Shown here one piece after another: positions 1 through 12,822 of a stretch of 64,000 bases of DNA. The notes under the pieces were generated by a model. It was not told the DNA's origin. It searched no databases and saw only the letters and a list, made by a program, of their open reading frames with translations. Position numbers and translations under genes: made by a program. Origin of the DNA: Thiomonas bhubaneswarensis (lineage in GTDB: Bacteria; Pseudomonadota; Gammaproteobacteria; Burkholderiales; Burkholderiaceae_C); NCBI RefSeq assembly GCF_001418255.1, contig NZ_LIPV01000010.1:23135-87134 (forward strand), in the 5' to 3' direction. Numbering within the stretch: position 1 is the stretch's first letter; each line of letters starts with the position of its first letter.

Positions 1-542
1 CAGGCCCACATCCACCCGCGGGTCTGTGCGCGGCTGGCGTCTGGGCGCTGTGCCAGAAGAAACGCCAACAGGCTGGCCGACATGGTGGCGGCGGTGCCCA
101 TGTCCAGCGTGTTGATGTGGCTCATCGCGTTCCAATAGAACATGCTGGCCAGCACTGCCGCAGCGAAGATTCCGGTGCGCCGGTTGAACAGTCGCCCGCC
201 TGCCCAGCCGACGAACACGATGGACAGCAGTCCGGTGAGCCCGGTCCAAAGCCGCGCCTGCCACTCGCCGAAGCCGAACAGTTCGTAAGTCACCGCCGTC
301 GCCCAATATTGCAGGGGCGGCTTCTCGAAGTACTTGAAGCCGTCGAGCCGAGGCGTGACCCAGTCGCCCGAAACCACCATTTCGCGCGGAATTTCGGCGT
401 AGCGCCCTTCATCGGTGGGCACCAGATCGCGCCAGCCCAGCGTGCCCAACCAGAGAATGACGAGGCCGACGAACAGCCAGCGCGTCAGGTTGCGGCTCGG
501 GTCGGCGTGGGAGGAAGCGAAGTCTGACGAGGAATGCGGCAT
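1..542 (-). CDS. ArnT-like lipid A glycosyltransferase, N-terminal part (runs off window)
   Basis: This is the first ~180 codons of a membrane glycosyltransferase of the ArnT/PMT (GT39/GT83) class, reading leftward off the window edge. The ATG is at 542. A membrane segment spans about residues 22-36. The signature DEGRYAEIPREM (residues 44-55) and the KPPLQYW motif (~74-80) follow; in this family the acidic residues of the first periplasmic loop are catalytic. More membrane segments follow. Family members move a sugar such as 4-amino-4-deoxy-L-arabinose from undecaprenyl phosphate to lipid A in the inner membrane. The substrate cannot be told from this fragment. An arnD homologue lies in the same window (46076-46975) but far away. 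No clear ribosome-binding site precedes the ATG, so the start is moderately sure. Confidence 0.8.
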   Translation of the reverse strand, partial: MPHSSSDFASSHADPSRNLTRWLFVGLVILWLGTLGWRDLVPTDEGRYAEIPREMVVSGDWVTPRLDGFKYFEKPPLQYWATAVTYELFGFGEWQARLWTGLTGLLSIVFVGWAGGRLFNRRTGIFAAAVLASMFYWNAMSHINTLDMGTAATMSASLLAFLLAQRPDASRAQTRGWMWA

Positions 543-685
543 GAACGAAGGGCGAAGGCGTGGCCTGGCCGGGGTAAGGCAATGGAAATTCGACGGTAGC
601 CGAGCATGGTAACGGGGCAAGTCTTGCGTCCGACTGAGCAAGAGAGTGCAATCAGCGCAGCAAATCGCTGTTTGGAGGAGACGAC

Positions 686-2314
686 ATGACCTGGCCCACC
701 CACACCGTGACCAATCAGGCCCCGCCCTTGCAGGATTACAACCTGTTCGGCGCCGATCCGGCGCTGCGCGAGGCCGTGGATCGGGCTGGCGCTGCCTGGG
801 CCGTGCCCGATCTCACTCGCCAGGGCGAGGAACTCGGCACCGCGGCCAGCTTTGCGCTAGGGCATCTGGCCAACCAGTATCCGCCCCTTCTGCGCAGCTT
901 CGACGCGCGCGGCCATCGGCTCGACGAGATCGAATTTCACCCCGCCTGGCATGGTTTGATGGCCGACATCGCCCGGCGCGGCCTGCACACCGGGCCGTGG
1001 GCGCAAGCTCGACATGGAGCGCATGCGGCGCGGGCCGCGGGCTTCATCCTGCAGACGCAGATCGAAGCCGGATCGATGTGTCCGACCACCATGACCTATG
1101 GCGCGATACCCGCGCTGGCGCGTGACGCCGGGCTCGTACGCGAGGCGTTGTCCGTTCTGCTGCGTCCCGAGTACGACCCGCGTGATCTGCCGCTGGCACA
1201 GAAACGCGGGGGGCTGATCGGCATGGGCATGACCGAGAAACAGGGCGGCTCCGATCTGCGCACCAACACCACCCGCGCCGAACCCGACGGCGCGGGCGGC
1301 TGGCGGCTGACCGGCCACAAATGGTTTTTTTCCGCGCCGCAGTGCGACGCTCATCTCGTGCTGGCGCAGACCCCGGGTGGATTGAGCTGCTTCTTCGTGC
1401 CTCGCTGGGTACCCGACGGCAGCAAGAACCCGGTGCTGATCCAGCGGCTCAAGGACAAACTCGGCAATCGCTCCAACGCTTCGTCGGAAGTGGAGTTCCA
1501 GGGGGCCTGGGGGCATCTGCTCGGCGCGGAAGGCCGCGGCGTTCCCACCATCCTGGAAATGGGTACCTACACCCGGCTCGATTGCGTGCTGGGCACCACT
1601 GGCCTGATGCGCCAGGCGCTCAGTCAGGCGGTGCACTATGCGCGGCATCGGCTGGCTTTCGGCGCGGCGCTGATCGACCAGCCGCTGATGCGCAACGTGC
1701 TCGCTGACATGGCGCTGGAAGTGGAGGCGGCCATCGCCCTGGCCATGCGTCTGGCCGAGGCCTTCGACGCCCAGCACGACGAGGCGCAGTCGCTGCTGCG
1801 TCGTCTGCTCACGCCTGCGGCCAAGTTCCGCATCTGCAAGCGCGGTGCCGAGCTCGCCGCCGAGGCCATGGAAGTGCTGGGCGGCAACGGCTATGTGGAA
1901 GACGACGTGCAGGCGCGCATCTACCGCGAAATGCCGGTCAATTCCATCTGGGAGGGGTCGGGCAACGTGATGTGCCTGGACGTGCTGCGCGCGCTCGGCA
2001 AGAACCCGCGCACCCTCGATGCGCTGATGGCCGAACTCGCCCCGGCCCAGGGGCGCAACGCCCACTTCGACGCGCATGTCCGGCGTCTGGCGGCCAGGCT
2101 GCGACAGCCCGAGGGTCTGCAGGCCGAGGCCCGCAGCGTCAGCCACGATATCGTGCTCGCCATGCAGGCCGCGCTGCTGCTGCAACACGCGCCGCAAGCC
2201 ATTGCCGAGCCGTTTTGCGCGTCCCGTCTGGGCGGCGAATGGGGCGGGGGCTTTGGCACGCTCTCGACTACGTGCGACAGCGCGGCCATCTTGGACCGGG
2301 CGTTACTCAGTTGA
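686..2314 (+). CDS. aidB: AidB-like acyl-CoA dehydrogenase family protein
   Basis: A 542-residue flavoprotein of the acyl-CoA dehydrogenase superfamily, close in length to E. coli AidB (541). The N-terminus (MTWPTHTVTNQAPPL) and the early stretch containing GRRLDE-like and FHPAWH elements follow AidB rather than fatty-acid enzymes. The flavin/substrate loop reads GMGMTEKQGGSD (~residues 177-188). The C-terminal part has EVLGGNGYVEDD and IWEGSGNVMCLDVLRAL, typical of AidB. AidB binds FAD and DNA and is part of the adaptive response to alkylating agents in E. coli; its chemical substrate is unsettled. A GGAG ribosome-binding site sits just before the ATG. The stop overlaps the converging tonB-like gene by 8 nt. 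Confidence 0.9.
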   Translation: MTWPTHTVTNQAPPLQDYNLFGADPALREAVDRAGAAWAVPDLTRQGEELGTAASFALGHLANQYPPLLRSFDARGHRLDEIEFHPAWHGLMADIARRGLHTGPWAQARHGAHAARAAGFILQTQIEAGSMCPTTMTYGAIPALARDAGLVREALSVLLRPEYDPRDLPLAQKRGGLIGMGMTEKQGGSDLRTNTTRAEPDGAGGWRLTGHKWFFSAPQCDAHLVLAQTPGGLSCFFVPRWVPDGSKNPVLIQRLKDKLGNRSNASSEVEFQGAWGHLLGAEGRGVPTILEMGTYTRLDCVLGTTGLMRQALSQAVHYARHRLAFGAALIDQPLMRNVLADMALEVEAAIALAMRLAEAFDAQHDEAQSLLRRLLTPAAKFRICKRGAELAAEAMEVLGGNGYVEDDVQARIYREMPVNSIWEGSGNVMCLDVLRALGKNPRTLDALMAELAPAQGRNAHFDAHVRRLAARLRQPEGLQAEARSVSHDIVLAMQAALLLQHAPQAIAEPFCASRLGGEWGGGFGTLSTTCDSAAILDRALLS

Positions 2315-3110
2315 GGATGCGGAACTTGACCGGCACCAGCACCCAGGACGTGATGGACTGTCCGTTGCGAGTCGCCGCGACGAAGCGCCATTTCGCCACC
2401 GCCGCCTCGGCGGCTTCATCCAGCCTGGGGAAGCCGGTGGATGACAGAAGCCGGATCTGCAGCGGCCGCCCGTCCGAGCCGACCTGAACTTTGAGCAGGG
2501 CGGTGCCTTCCTCGCCCAACTGACGCGACAACTGCGGATAGGTCGGCGGCGGGTTGTCGAGATAGTCGGCCTGATAGGACGCCGCGGTTTCCACGACGGG
2601 GGGCGCAACGGTCGGCGCGGAGGCGGCGGTTGCGGGGTGTGCGGTCGCGTGCGCGGCCTCAAGCGTCTCGGGCGTCGGCGCCTTGGGCGAAGCAGGAGCG
2701 GGATGCGGCGTCGGGGCGGCTGCGGTTGGCATCGTCGTGGGGGCTGCGGCCTTGGTCGGCGCCGTTGGCGCGACAGGCTCCTGCGTCGCCACACGCGGCG
2801 CAGGCTTGGCGGGCTCGGCCCGATGCACGGGTGAGCGATGCGCCTCAGGCCGGGTTGGCGCCGGGCGCGGTGTCGGGCGGGCGGGGGGCGGTTGCGGCGT
2901 CGGCAACTGTGGCGCCTGCGTGGGCTCGGTGCGGGGCGGTGGCTTGATCAGGCTCACCCATTCCAGGCGCTGCTCCGGTTTGTCGGGCGGTGGGGGCGGG
3001 GTGAACAGCAACCACGCCAGAAACAGGGCGTGGGCGAGCAATACCCCCAACGCGAGCGCGAGCAGAGGAAACGGGCGGGGGGCTAATGCGGGGGCGGTAA
3101 TCGTGTTCAT
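2307..3110 (-). CDS. tonB: TonB family energy-transducing protein
   Basis: A 267-residue protein with the classic TonB layout. A short cytoplasmic N-terminus is followed by one transmembrane helix (~residues 13-35), then a long Pro/Ala/Thr-rich periplasmic spacer, then a C-terminal TonB domain. That domain has the YPQLSRQLGEEG stretch, the SSTGFPRLDEAAE segment and the closing KWRF element. TonB links the ExbB/ExbD proton-driven motor to outer-membrane receptors for siderophores or cobalamin. No exbB or exbD is adjacent here, so the motor must be encoded elsewhere or this is an accessory TonB. The ATG at 3110 was chosen because it gives a normal N-terminal anchor. The longer open frame upstream runs antisense to carA and is not credible. 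Confidence 0.85.
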   Translation of the reverse strand: MNTITAPALAPRPFPLLALALGVLLAHALFLAWLLFTPPPPPDKPEQRLEWVSLIKPPPRTEPTQAPQLPTPQPPPARPTPRPAPTRPEAHRSPVHRAEPAKPAPRVATQEPVAPTAPTKAAAPTTMPTAAAPTPHPAPASPKAPTPETLEAAHATAHPATAASAPTVAPPVVETAASYQADYLDNPPPTYPQLSRQLGEEGTALLKVQVGSDGRPLQIRLLSSTGFPRLDEAAEAAVAKWRFVAATRNGQSITSWVLVPVKFRILN

Positions 3111-3134
3111 CGCGGCAGACGGCGTGAATATAAT
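3106..3134 (+). promoter_or_regulatory. Candidate sigma-70 promoter for carA
   Basis: A consensus -10 hexamer TATAAT lies at 3129-3134, 17 bp downstream of a weak -35-like TTCATC at 3106-3111. It sits in the divergent gap between the tonB-like gene and carA and would give a carA leader of about 160 nt. A leader that long leaves room for pyrimidine- or arginine-responsive control, but I see no specific operator. Confidence 0.5.
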
Positions 3135-3299
3135 CCGTCCACTTTTGTGCGCCTGAGGCGTCTGCGCGATGCGGCGTCCTCCCAAGGGGTGCGATGAACG
3201 GGCAAATGGCTCTCGGAGCCCTTGCCTCGGACACGCCCCAGATCGACCGGTCAGGCCGCCGATCCATTCCAATATCCCGGCGCTCACCGGAGAATTTTC

Positions 3300-4451
3300 A
3301 TGTTGCCCATGCTGCCCAAAGCCGTCCTGGTTCTCGCCGACGGCTCGATTTTTCGCGGACATTCGATAGGCGCGATGGGGCAGACGGTAGGCGAAGTCGT
3401 GTTCAACACCTCGATCACCGGCTACCAGGAAATCCTGACCGATCCGAGCTACTGCCGCCAGATCGTCACTCTGACCTACCCGCACATCGGCAATGTCGGT
3501 GTCAATGCGCAAGACGTCGAGGCCGCCAAGGTGCACGCCGCCGGGCTTGTCGTCAAAGACCTGCCCACGCTGCTGTCGAACTACCGCAGCCAGCAGTCGC
3601 TCGGCGACTATCTGCGCGCCCAGGGCACGGTGGCGATTGCCGGTATCGACACCCGCCGCCTGACGCGCCACCTGCGCACCCACGGCGCGCAAAACGGCTG
3701 CATCATGGCGCTGGAAGCCGGGCAGGAACTCACCGATGTCGTGGTGCAGACGGCGATAAGCGCTGCGCGCGGTTTCGCCGGTCTGGCCGGCATGGATCTG
3801 GCGCGCGTCGTCTCCACGACGAAGGCCTACGAGTGGTCGCAGACCGACTGGTCGCTGCAGGAGGGGTATGGCGAGATGGATCGCCCCGTCAGGCATGTGG
3901 TGGCCTACGACTTCGGCGTGAAATACAACATCCTTCGTCTGCTGGCTGCGCGGGGCTGCCGGGTGACGGTGGTGCCGGCGCAGACGCCCGCCTCCGAGGT
4001 GCTGGCGATGCGGCCCGACGGCGTGTTTCTCTCCAACGGCCCGGGCGACCCGGAGCCCTGTGACTACGCCATTGCGGCGACGCAGCAGATCATCACCGCC
4101 GGCGTGCCGACCTTCGGTATCTGCCTCGGGCATCAGATCATGGGGCTGGCGGCTGGGGGCAAGACGTTCAAGATGAAGTTCGGTCATCACGGCGCCAACC
4201 ATCCGGTGAAAGACCTGGACAGCGGCCGGGTGTCCATCACCAGCCAGAACCACGGTTTCGCCGTGGATGCGGCCAGTCTGCCCGACACGGTGCGCACCAC
4301 GCATGTCTCACTGTTCGACGGCACGTTGCAGGGCCTGGCCTGGAAGGACAAACCGGCGTTCTGCTTCCAGGGCCACCCCGAGGCCAGCCCCGGCCCGCAC
4401 GACATCGGCTATCTGTTCGATCGCTTCGTCGGTCTGATGGATCGCGCCTGA
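3300..4451 (+). CDS. carA: Carbamoyl-phosphate synthase small subunit (glutaminase)
   Basis: A 383-residue small subunit of carbamoyl-phosphate synthetase. It hydrolyses glutamine and channels ammonia to CarB, feeding arginine and pyrimidine synthesis. The N-terminal CPSase domain carries [21 protein letters not shown]. The C-terminal class I glutamine amidotransferase domain has the nucleophile Cys275 in FGICLGHQ and the partner His and Glu in GHPEASPG. The ATG at 3300 follows GGAG at a good distance; a second ATG three codons later is also possible. The gene leads carA-leuE-carB, all on the same strand. Confidence 0.97.
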   Translation: MLPMLPKAVLVLADGSIFRGHSIGAMGQTVGEVVFNTSITGYQEILTDPSYCRQIVTLTYPHIGNVGVNAQDVEAAKVHAAGLVVKDLPTLLSNYRSQQSLGDYLRAQGTVAIAGIDTRRLTRHLRTHGAQNGCIMALEAGQELTDVVVQTAISAARGFAGLAGMDLARVVSTTKAYEWSQTDWSLQEGYGEMDRPVRHVVAYDFGVKYNILRLLAARGCRVTVVPAQTPASEVLAMRPDGVFLSNGPGDPEPCDYAIAATQQIITAGVPTFGICLGHQIMGLAAGGKTFKMKFGHHGANHPVKDLDSGRVSITSQNHGFAVDAASLPDTVRTTHVSLFDGTLQGLAWKDKPAFCFQGHPEASPGPHDIGYLFDRFVGLMDRA

Positions 4452-4465
4452 GCAGGAGATTGCAG

Positions 4466-5152
4466 ATGTTCGGCGTCGTCAATCTGTGGACCTATGTGCT
4501 CGGGGTGATTTTCATCGTCCTGCTGCCAGGGCCGAACTCGCTCTATGTGCTCAGCGTGGCCGCACAGCGCGGGGTGCGCCAGGGCTATCTGGGGGCGATG
4601 GGCGTGTTTCTGGGCGACACGGTGCTGATGGTGCTGGCCGCCGCCGGTGCGGCGTCGCTGCTCGAAACCAATCTGACCCTCTACCACCTGGTGCAGGCCG
4701 CAGGCGCGCTCTATCTGGGTTGGCTGGGCATCAACATGCTGCGCGCTGCCTGGAAGCGCTGGCGCACGCCCGATACCGGTCTGCATGCCCATGCCGCCAC
4801 TTATGCTCACATGCCACCGCATCCGAGCGGCAAGCGGCTGGAGAGCCCGTTTCGCAAGGCCTTGTTCATCAGCCTGCTCAACCCCAAGGCCATTCTGTTT
4901 TTCGTCTCGTTCTTTATTCAGTTCGTCGACCCGCACTACCCGCATCCGGCGCTGTCGTTCCTGCTACTCGGGCTGATCGTGCAGTTTTTCAGCGCGCTCT
5001 ACCTCTCGGTGCTGATTTTCGGCGGTGCAAGGGTCGCTGACGCCTTCCGTCGCAGGCGTCGGCTTTCAGCCCTGACGATGGGCGCGACTGGCGCGGGCTT
5101 TTTGGGCTTCGGCGTCAAGCTGGCGCTGGCAGCCACGGCGAGAACCCACTGA
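4466..5152 (+). CDS. leuE: LeuE/LysE-family amino acid exporter
   Basis: A 228-residue inner-membrane exporter of the LysE/RhtB superfamily, most like leucine exporter LeuE. The family signature region reads LPGPNSLYVLS near the N-terminus, followed by about five more hydrophobic helices. FRKALFISLLNPKAILFFVSFF (~residues 130-151) is the conserved second-half motif. AGGAG at 4454-4458 is 7 nt before ATG 4466; the upstream TTG at 4460 is too close to that site, so 4466 was preferred. The gene is 14 nt after carA and precedes carB by 36 nt, so it is probably cotranscribed. Substrate specificity is inferred only from resemblance. Confidence 0.82.
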   Translation: MFGVVNLWTYVLGVIFIVLLPGPNSLYVLSVAAQRGVRQGYLGAMGVFLGDTVLMVLAAAGAASLLETNLTLYHLVQAAGALYLGWLGINMLRAAWKRWRTPDTGLHAHAATYAHMPPHPSGKRLESPFRKALFISLLNPKAILFFVSFFIQFVDPHYPHPALSFLLLGLIVQFFSALYLSVLIFGGARVADAFRRRRRLSALTMGATGAGFLGFGVKLALAATARTH

Positions 5153-5188
5153 TTTTTCCTGAATTCATCTGCATAAAGAGACTCGCCC

Positions 5189-8413
<3,225 letters not shown>

Positions 8414-8427
8414 AATCCGCCCGCATC

Positions 8428-8466
8428 GAGCACCGCAGCGCAAGCCGCTGCGGTGCTCGTTTTTTT
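8428..8466 (+). terminator. Rho-independent terminator after carB
   Basis: A perfect 13-bp stem pairs 8428-8440 with 8446-8458 around a 5-nt loop and is followed by a run of seven T from 8460. It lies 15 nt after the carB stop and separates the car operon from greA. Confidence 0.93.
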
Positions 8467-8501
8467 CACGGCTTTTTTCACAGCATGACGGAGGCCCATC
8501 C

Positions 8502-8975
8502 ATGGCGACCCCCATGACGCGCAAAGGCGCGGAACAACTCAAGCAAGAGCTGCATCGTCTCAAGACCATCGAACGACCGGCGGTGATCCAGGCGATCGCC
8601 GAGGCGCGTGCGCAAGGCGATCTTTCCGAAAATGCCGAATATGACGCGGCCCGAGACAAGCAGGGTTTCATCGAAGGGCGGATCGCCGACATCGAAGCCA
8701 AGCTAGGAACGGCGCAGATCATCGACCCGAGCGAACTGCAGGCCGATGGCCGCGTTGTGTTCGGCGCCACGGTCGAGTTGAGCGACGAATCCAGCGGCGA
8801 CGAAATCACCTATCAGATCGTGGGCGACGATGAAGCCGATCTGAAGCAGGGGCGCATTTCCATCAACTCCCCCATCGCGCGGGCGCTGATCGGCAAGGAG
8901 TCGGGCGATGTCGCCCAGGTCGCCGCGCCGGGCGGCGTGCGCCACTACGAAATTCTGGCGGTTCACTACAAATGA
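8502..8975 (+). CDS. greA: Transcription elongation factor GreA
   Basis: A 157-residue GreA, normal length (E. coli 158). The N-terminal coiled coil carries the acidic tip in [16 protein letters not shown] (~residues 38-53), which reaches into the RNA polymerase secondary channel to stimulate cleavage of backtracked transcripts. The C-terminal FKBP-like domain ends with an [18 protein letters not shown] segment. GGAGG lies 7 nt before the ATG. The last 4 nt overlap the next gene (ATGA), implying translational coupling. Confidence 0.97.
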   Translation: MATPMTRKGAEQLKQELHRLKTIERPAVIQAIAEARAQGDLSENAEYDAARDKQGFIEGRIADIEAKLGTAQIIDPSELQADGRVVFGATVELSDESSGDEITYQIVGDDEADLKQGRISINSPIARALIGKESGDVAQVAAPGGVRHYEILAVHYK

Positions 8976-9397
8976 CGAGCCTGCGCACGCGCTGGTTTCT
9001 TGCTGCGCTCTGGCTGGGCGGCATGACGGCTGTCGGTCTCATCGGCGCGCCGACGGCATTCGCCACGGTGCCCGAGAAAATGATCGCCGCCGCCGTGGCC
9101 AGCCGCATGTTCTACATCATGGCGCTGGCCGCCATCGTCTTCGGCGTGCTGATCGCCTCGCTCGAACGCTTTGCCGAGAACAAGGCGATGTCGCCAGACC
9201 AACTGCTGCCGCTGGGGGGCGTGTTCTTTGCCGTCCTGGGTGAGTTCGGCGTGGTGCCCCGGCTGCTGCAGGCTGCCTACAGCCATTCACCGCAGGCGGG
9301 CATGTGGCACGGCATCGCCAGCCTGGTGTTCTCGCTGCAGGCGCTGTGCGTGGCCGCCTACGTCTGGCGTCTGCCCGCGCGACGTTTGGCGGGCTGA
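8972..9397 (+). CDS. DUF4149-type small membrane protein
   Basis: A 141-residue protein with four hydrophobic helices (about residues 8-28, 47-65, 80-100 and 112-132), matching the DUF4149/TMEM205-like family. The function is unknown. In related Burkholderiales this family usually sits between greA and yhbY, exactly as here. The ATG overlaps the greA stop, so it is probably translated from the greA mRNA. There is no signal peptide beyond the first helix. Confidence 0.75.
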   Translation: MTSLRTRWFLAALWLGGMTAVGLIGAPTAFATVPEKMIAAAVASRMFYIMALAAIVFGVLIASLERFAENKAMSPDQLLPLGGVFFAVLGEFGVVPRLLQAAYSHSPQAGMWHGIASLVFSLQALCVAAYVWRLPARRLAG

Positions 9398-9423
9398 AGC
9401 GCTTTGCGCTTTGTGCGGGCGCT

Positions 9424-9915
9424 TCAGCGATGTGAGGATTTTTTCGCGCTGGTCAGACGTGGTTTGGCGCGCTTGACCTTGCCCGTGGCGGTCAGGCGTT
9501 GATTGCCCAGCAGGGTGACGCGTTTGACCTTGGCCCGGTGGGTGGGGCTGCTCGATGGCACCACCACCTTGACGGTTCGGGGCGACTTGCCGCGTTTGGT
9601 GTCCTGAATCTCTTCGTCAGAAATCTGTTTGGGCGCTTTCGGACGTGGCCGATACAGCACCAGCAGCTTGCCGATCGCCTGCACCGGGGCCGCTCCCAGA
9701 GCATCGCAAATGGTGTGTTGCATCGCCAGCCGAGCCGCGGCGTCGTCGCCGAAAACGCGCACCTTGATCAGTTCGTGGGCCTTGAGCGCAACGTCGATTT
9801 CCGCCAGATTGGCGGGGTTGAGCCCTTGCTCGCCGATCAGCACGACGGGTTTGAGCCCGTGTGCCTGGGCGCGCAGGCTGCTTCGGAAAGGCGGAGTGAG
9901 TTCCAATGTGGTCAT
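9424..9915 (-). CDS. yhbY: YhbY/CRS1-type RNA-binding protein
   Basis: A 163-residue protein whose first ~95 residues are a CRM (CRS1-YhbY) RNA-binding domain. It contains a [13 protein letters not shown] stretch (a GxxG-type loop) and the [12 protein letters not shown] segment. YhbY associates with pre-50S ribosomal particles in E. coli. Unlike the ~97-residue E. coli protein, it has a ~65-residue basic, Lys/Arg/Ser-rich tail that could add RNA affinity. I took ATG 9915; a GTG at 9945 would add ten residues and no clear ribosome-binding site decides it. It is transcribed away from rlmE, as in many proteobacteria. Confidence 0.88.
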   Translation of the reverse strand: MTTLELTPPFRSSLRAQAHGLKPVVLIGEQGLNPANLAEIDVALKAHELIKVRVFGDDAAARLAMQHTICDALGAAPVQAIGKLLVLYRPRPKAPKQISDEEIQDTKRGKSPRTVKVVVPSSSPTHRAKVKRVTLLGNQRLTATGKVKRAKPRLTSAKKSSHR

Positions 9916-9984
9916 GTTGCTTGTGTGCGGCGCGGGCAGCAGCACCGTATGTCAGTCTGGCCCTCTATTGTCCCTGAAGAACCC

Positions 9985-10635
9985 ATGTCGAGTGCGAAGA
10001 AAAACAAGTTCAGCAAAGCCTGGCTGCAGGATCACCTCAACGATCCCTATGTGAAACTGGCGCAGCGCGAAGGCTATCGGGCCCGCGCCGCCTACAAGCT
10101 CAAGGAGATCGACGAGGCCGAGGGGCTGTTGCGCCCTGGGCAGATCGTGGTCGACCTGGGCAGCACGCCGGGCTCGTGGTCGCAGTACGCGCGCAACCGG
10201 CTGATGCGTGGCGGCGTGGTGCAGGGCACCATTCTTGCGCTGGATCTGTTGCCGATGGAACCGGTGCCCGACGTGCACTTTCTTCAGGGCGACTTTCGCG
10301 AGGAGGCCGTGGTCGGCCAGCTCGAGGCGCTGCTCGAAGGGCGCAAGGTCGATGTGGTGTTATCCGACATGGCGCCCAACCTCACCGGCATACCGTCGGC
10401 CGACGCGGCGAGAATCGAGCACTTGAGCGAACTGGCGCTCGACTTTGCCCAGCGGTGGCTACAGCCTCAGGGCGCCATGGTGATCAAGACCTTTCACGGC
10501 AGCTATTACAGCCAGATCGTGAAAGCGTTCAAACTCGTGTTTCAGCAGGTCAAGGCCGTCAAGCCGCAGGCTTCGCGCGACAAGTCCGCGGAAACCTTCC
10601 TTCTGGCTCGCACACTAAAAAGAGCTCCCGAATGA
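9985..10635 (+). CDS. rlmE: 23S rRNA 2'-O-uridine methyltransferase RlmE (FtsJ)
   Basis: A 216-residue SAM-dependent methyltransferase that modifies U2552 of 23S rRNA in known members. SAM motif I reads [15 protein letters not shown] (~residues 55-69). The catalytic K-D-K-E set can be placed at [25 protein letters not shown] and [12 protein letters not shown] 9985 was chosen because the protein then starts with the usual short basic tail; the frame stays open far upstream without meaning. It is followed by ftsH, the standard rlmE-ftsH pairing. Confidence 0.95.
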   Translation: MSSAKKNKFSKAWLQDHLNDPYVKLAQREGYRARAAYKLKEIDEAEGLLRPGQIVVDLGSTPGSWSQYARNRLMRGGVVQGTILALDLLPMEPVPDVHFLQGDFREEAVVGQLEALLEGRKVDVVLSDMAPNLTGIPSADAARIEHLSELALDFAQRWLQPQGAMVIKTFHGSYYSQIVKAFKLVFQQVKAVKPQASRDKSAETFLLARTLKRAPE

Positions 10636-10655
10636 AGCGCTGACGTAGGGAGAGT

Positions 10656-10675
10656 GCAACGCAGAGTTGCTTTTT
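10656..10675 (+). terminator. Weak hairpin with T-run after rlmE
   Basis: GCAAC at 10656-10660 pairs with GTTGC at 10666-10670 and is followed by TTTTTG. The stem is only 5 bp, so it may only partly terminate rlmE transcription before ftsH. Confidence 0.4.
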
Positions 10676-10751
10676 GTCAAATTCGATCGGATTGGCTAAA
10701 TCAATAGCCCATTTTGTCGGATCGGTTTTCCACAATCGCCGCGCTCGCACT

Positions 10752-10779
10752 CTTGAAATGCCTAAAATGGGCTTCATGT
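10752..10779 (+). promoter_or_regulatory. Sigma-32 (heat shock) type promoter for ftsH
   Basis: CTTGAAA at 10752-10758 is an exact match to the sigma-32 -35 element. After 13 nt comes CTTCATGT (10772-10779), which resembles the -10 consensus CCCCATnT. It lies 38 nt before the ftsH start. FtsH is a heat-shock protease in E. coli, so the placement is biologically sensible. Confidence 0.6.
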
Positions 10780-10816
10780 CTGGCATCTGCGCTTGCTTTG
10801 CTTCGGGAGGTTGGTT

Positions 10817-12724
10817 TTGAATAATCAATGGTTTTCCAAAATTGCGATCTGGCTCGTGATCGGGCTCGTCCTGTTCACGGTCTTCAAGCAGTTCGACCGT
10901 CCCGAGCAGTCGGCGGATGCCGTGAGCTACACCCAGTTCATGCAGGACGCCAAGGCCGGCCGCATCAAGAAGGTCATCGTGCACCAGAGCGGCATTCTGG
11001 ATGTCACGACCACCGAAGGGCGCCGCTTCAATCTCACTTCGCCCGGCGATCTGTGGATGGTCGGCGATCTGGTGAAAGACGGTGTCGAGGTCGTCGGCGC
11101 TCCCCGTCAGGAGCAATCGTTCCTGACGCAGATCTTCATTTCCTGGTTCCCCATGCTGCTGCTGATCGGCGTGTGGGTCTATTTCATGCGCCAGATGCAG
11201 GGCGGTGGGCGTGGCGGTGCCTTCAGCTTCGGCAAGTCCAAGGCCCGTCTGCTGGATGAATCGAGCAACAACGTGACCTTTGCCGACGTCGCCGGTTGCG
11301 ACGAGGCCAAGGAAGACGTGAAGGAACTGGTGGACTTCCTCAAGGATCCCCAAAAATTCCAGAAACTCGGCGGCCGCATTCCGCGCGGCGTGCTGCTCGT
11401 CGGCCCGCCCGGTACCGGCAAGACGCTGCTGGCCAAGAGCATTGCAGGCGAAGCCAAGGTGCCGTTCTTCACCATTTCGGGTTCCGACTTCGTCGAGATG
11501 TTCGTCGGCGTCGGTGCGGCCCGTGTGCGCGACATGTTCGAGAACGCCAAGAAGCACGCGCCCTGCATCATCTTCGTCGATGAAATCGACGCCGTGGGTC
11601 GCCATCGCGGCGCAGGCCTGGGTGGTGGCAACGACGAACGCGAGCAGACCCTCAACCAGATGCTGGTCGAGATGGACGGCTTCGAGACCAATCTGGGCGT
11701 GATCGTGATTGCCGCGACCAACCGTCCCGACATTCTCGACCCGGCCCTGCTGCGCCCAGGTCGTTTCGACCGGCAGGTCTACGTCACCCTGCCCGATATC
11801 CGCGGCCGGGAGCAGATTCTCCAGGTCCACATGCGCAAGATTCCTGTCGGCACCGACATCCGTGCCGACATCCTGGCGCGCGGCACCCCGGGCTTCTCGG
11901 GCGCTGACCTGGCCAATCTGGTCAATGAAGCGGCCTTGTTCGCCGCCCGCCGCAGCGCGCGCGTGGTCGAAATGGAAGATTTCGAGCGTGCCAAGGACAA
12001 GATCATGATGGGCGCCGAGCGCAAGGGCATGGTCATGCCCGAGGAAGAGCGCCGCAATACCGCCTATCACGAGTCCGGTCACGCGCTGGTGGCCATGCTG
12101 CTGCCCAAGACCGATCCGGTGCACAAGGTCACCATCATTCCTCGTGGCCGTGCGCTGGGCGTCACCATGCAGTTGCCGGAGAACGATCGCTACAGCATGG
12201 ATCGTGACCGCATGCTCAACATGATCTCGGTGCTTTTCGGCGGCCGCATCGCCGAGGAAGTCTTCATGAACCAGATGACGACCGGCGCCAGCAACGACTT
12301 CGAGCGCGCCACCCAACTGGCTCGTGACATGGTCACCCGCTACGGCATGACCGAGTCGCTCGGCCCCATGGTTTACGCGGAAAACGAAGGCGAGGTGTTC
12401 CTGGGCAGGTCCATCACCAAGACCACGCACGTCTCCGAGCAGACCATGCAGAAGGTCGATTCCGAAATCCGCCGCATCATCGACGAGCAGTACGCCCTGG
12501 CGCGCCGCCTGATCGAAGAAAACAAGGACAAGATGCACGCCATGGCGGCTGCCTTGCTCGAATGGGAAACCATCGACTCCGAGCAACTGGCCGACATCAT
12601 GGCCGGACGCGAGCCCAGGCCGCCCAAGCTGCCGCCCAGCAGCGGGCCGACTTCGGCGCCCCGCACGCCTTCGGCCCCGGCGACGGGTTCGGCAACCGAC
12701 GCTCCGTCGGCCACGGCGGCCTGA
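10817..12724 (+). CDS. ftsH: ATP-dependent zinc metalloprotease FtsH
   Basis: A 635-residue membrane AAA+ protease. Two N-terminal membrane helices (~residues 8-25 and ~108-125) flank a periplasmic domain. The AAA module has Walker A GPPGTGKT (from ~196), Walker [12 protein letters not shown] and the second region of homology around [17 protein letters not shown]. The zinc site HESGH lies at ~418-422. Family members degrade sigma-32, LpxC and damaged membrane proteins. The start is TTG at 10817 (MNNQWFSK), the conserved betaproteobacterial N-terminus. GGGAGG at 10805-10810 is 6 nt upstream, whereas the in-frame upstream region has no such site. The C-terminal ~35 residues are Pro/Ser/Ala-rich and variable. 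Confidence 0.97.
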   Translation: MNNQWFSKIAIWLVIGLVLFTVFKQFDRPEQSADAVSYTQFMQDAKAGRIKKVIVHQSGILDVTTTEGRRFNLTSPGDLWMVGDLVKDGVEVVGAPRQEQSFLTQIFISWFPMLLLIGVWVYFMRQMQGGGRGGAFSFGKSKARLLDESSNNVTFADVAGCDEAKEDVKELVDFLKDPQKFQKLGGRIPRGVLLVGPPGTGKTLLAKSIAGEAKVPFFTISGSDFVEMFVGVGAARVRDMFENAKKHAPCIIFVDEIDAVGRHRGAGLGGGNDEREQTLNQMLVEMDGFETNLGVIVIAATNRPDILDPALLRPGRFDRQVYVTLPDIRGREQILQVHMRKIPVGTDIRADILARGTPGFSGADLANLVNEAALFAARRSARVVEMEDFERAKDKIMMGAERKGMVMPEEERRNTAYHESGHALVAMLLPKTDPVHKVTIIPRGRALGVTMQLPENDRYSMDRDRMLNMISVLFGGRIAEEVFMNQMTTGASNDFERATQLARDMVTRYGMTESLGPMVYAENEGEVFLGRSITKTTHVSEQTMQKVDSEIRRIIDEQYALARRLIEENKDKMHAMAAALLEWETIDSEQLADIMAGREPRPPKLPPSSGPTSAPRTPSAPATGSATDAPSATAA

Positions 12725-12781
12725 GAAGGCTTCTGAGTTGCGACGGCTCACATGGTTTGAGCCGAACCACGAGCAGTACAC

Positions 12782-12806
12782 AGCCCGGTCCTCGACCGGG
12801 CTTTTT
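12782..12806 (+). terminator. Rho-independent terminator after ftsH
   Basis: AGCCCGGTC (12782-12790) pairs with GACCGGGCT (12794-12802) and a T tract follows. It sits 57 nt after the ftsH stop and just upstream of folP. Confidence 0.85.
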
Positions 12807-12822
12807 CATGGAGCGCGTTTTC

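Noticed and set aside
857..2197. 446-codon open frame antisense to aidB
   Set aside because: Complementary-frame artefact; aidB aligns end to end with its family.
4460..4465. TTG start two codons upstream for leuE
   Set aside because: It would lie 1 nt from the AGGAG site, too close for initiation.
10559..12781. 740-codon open frame antisense to ftsH
   Set aside because: His/Asp/Gly-rich composition typical of reverse-frame shadows; ftsH on the other strand is unambiguous.
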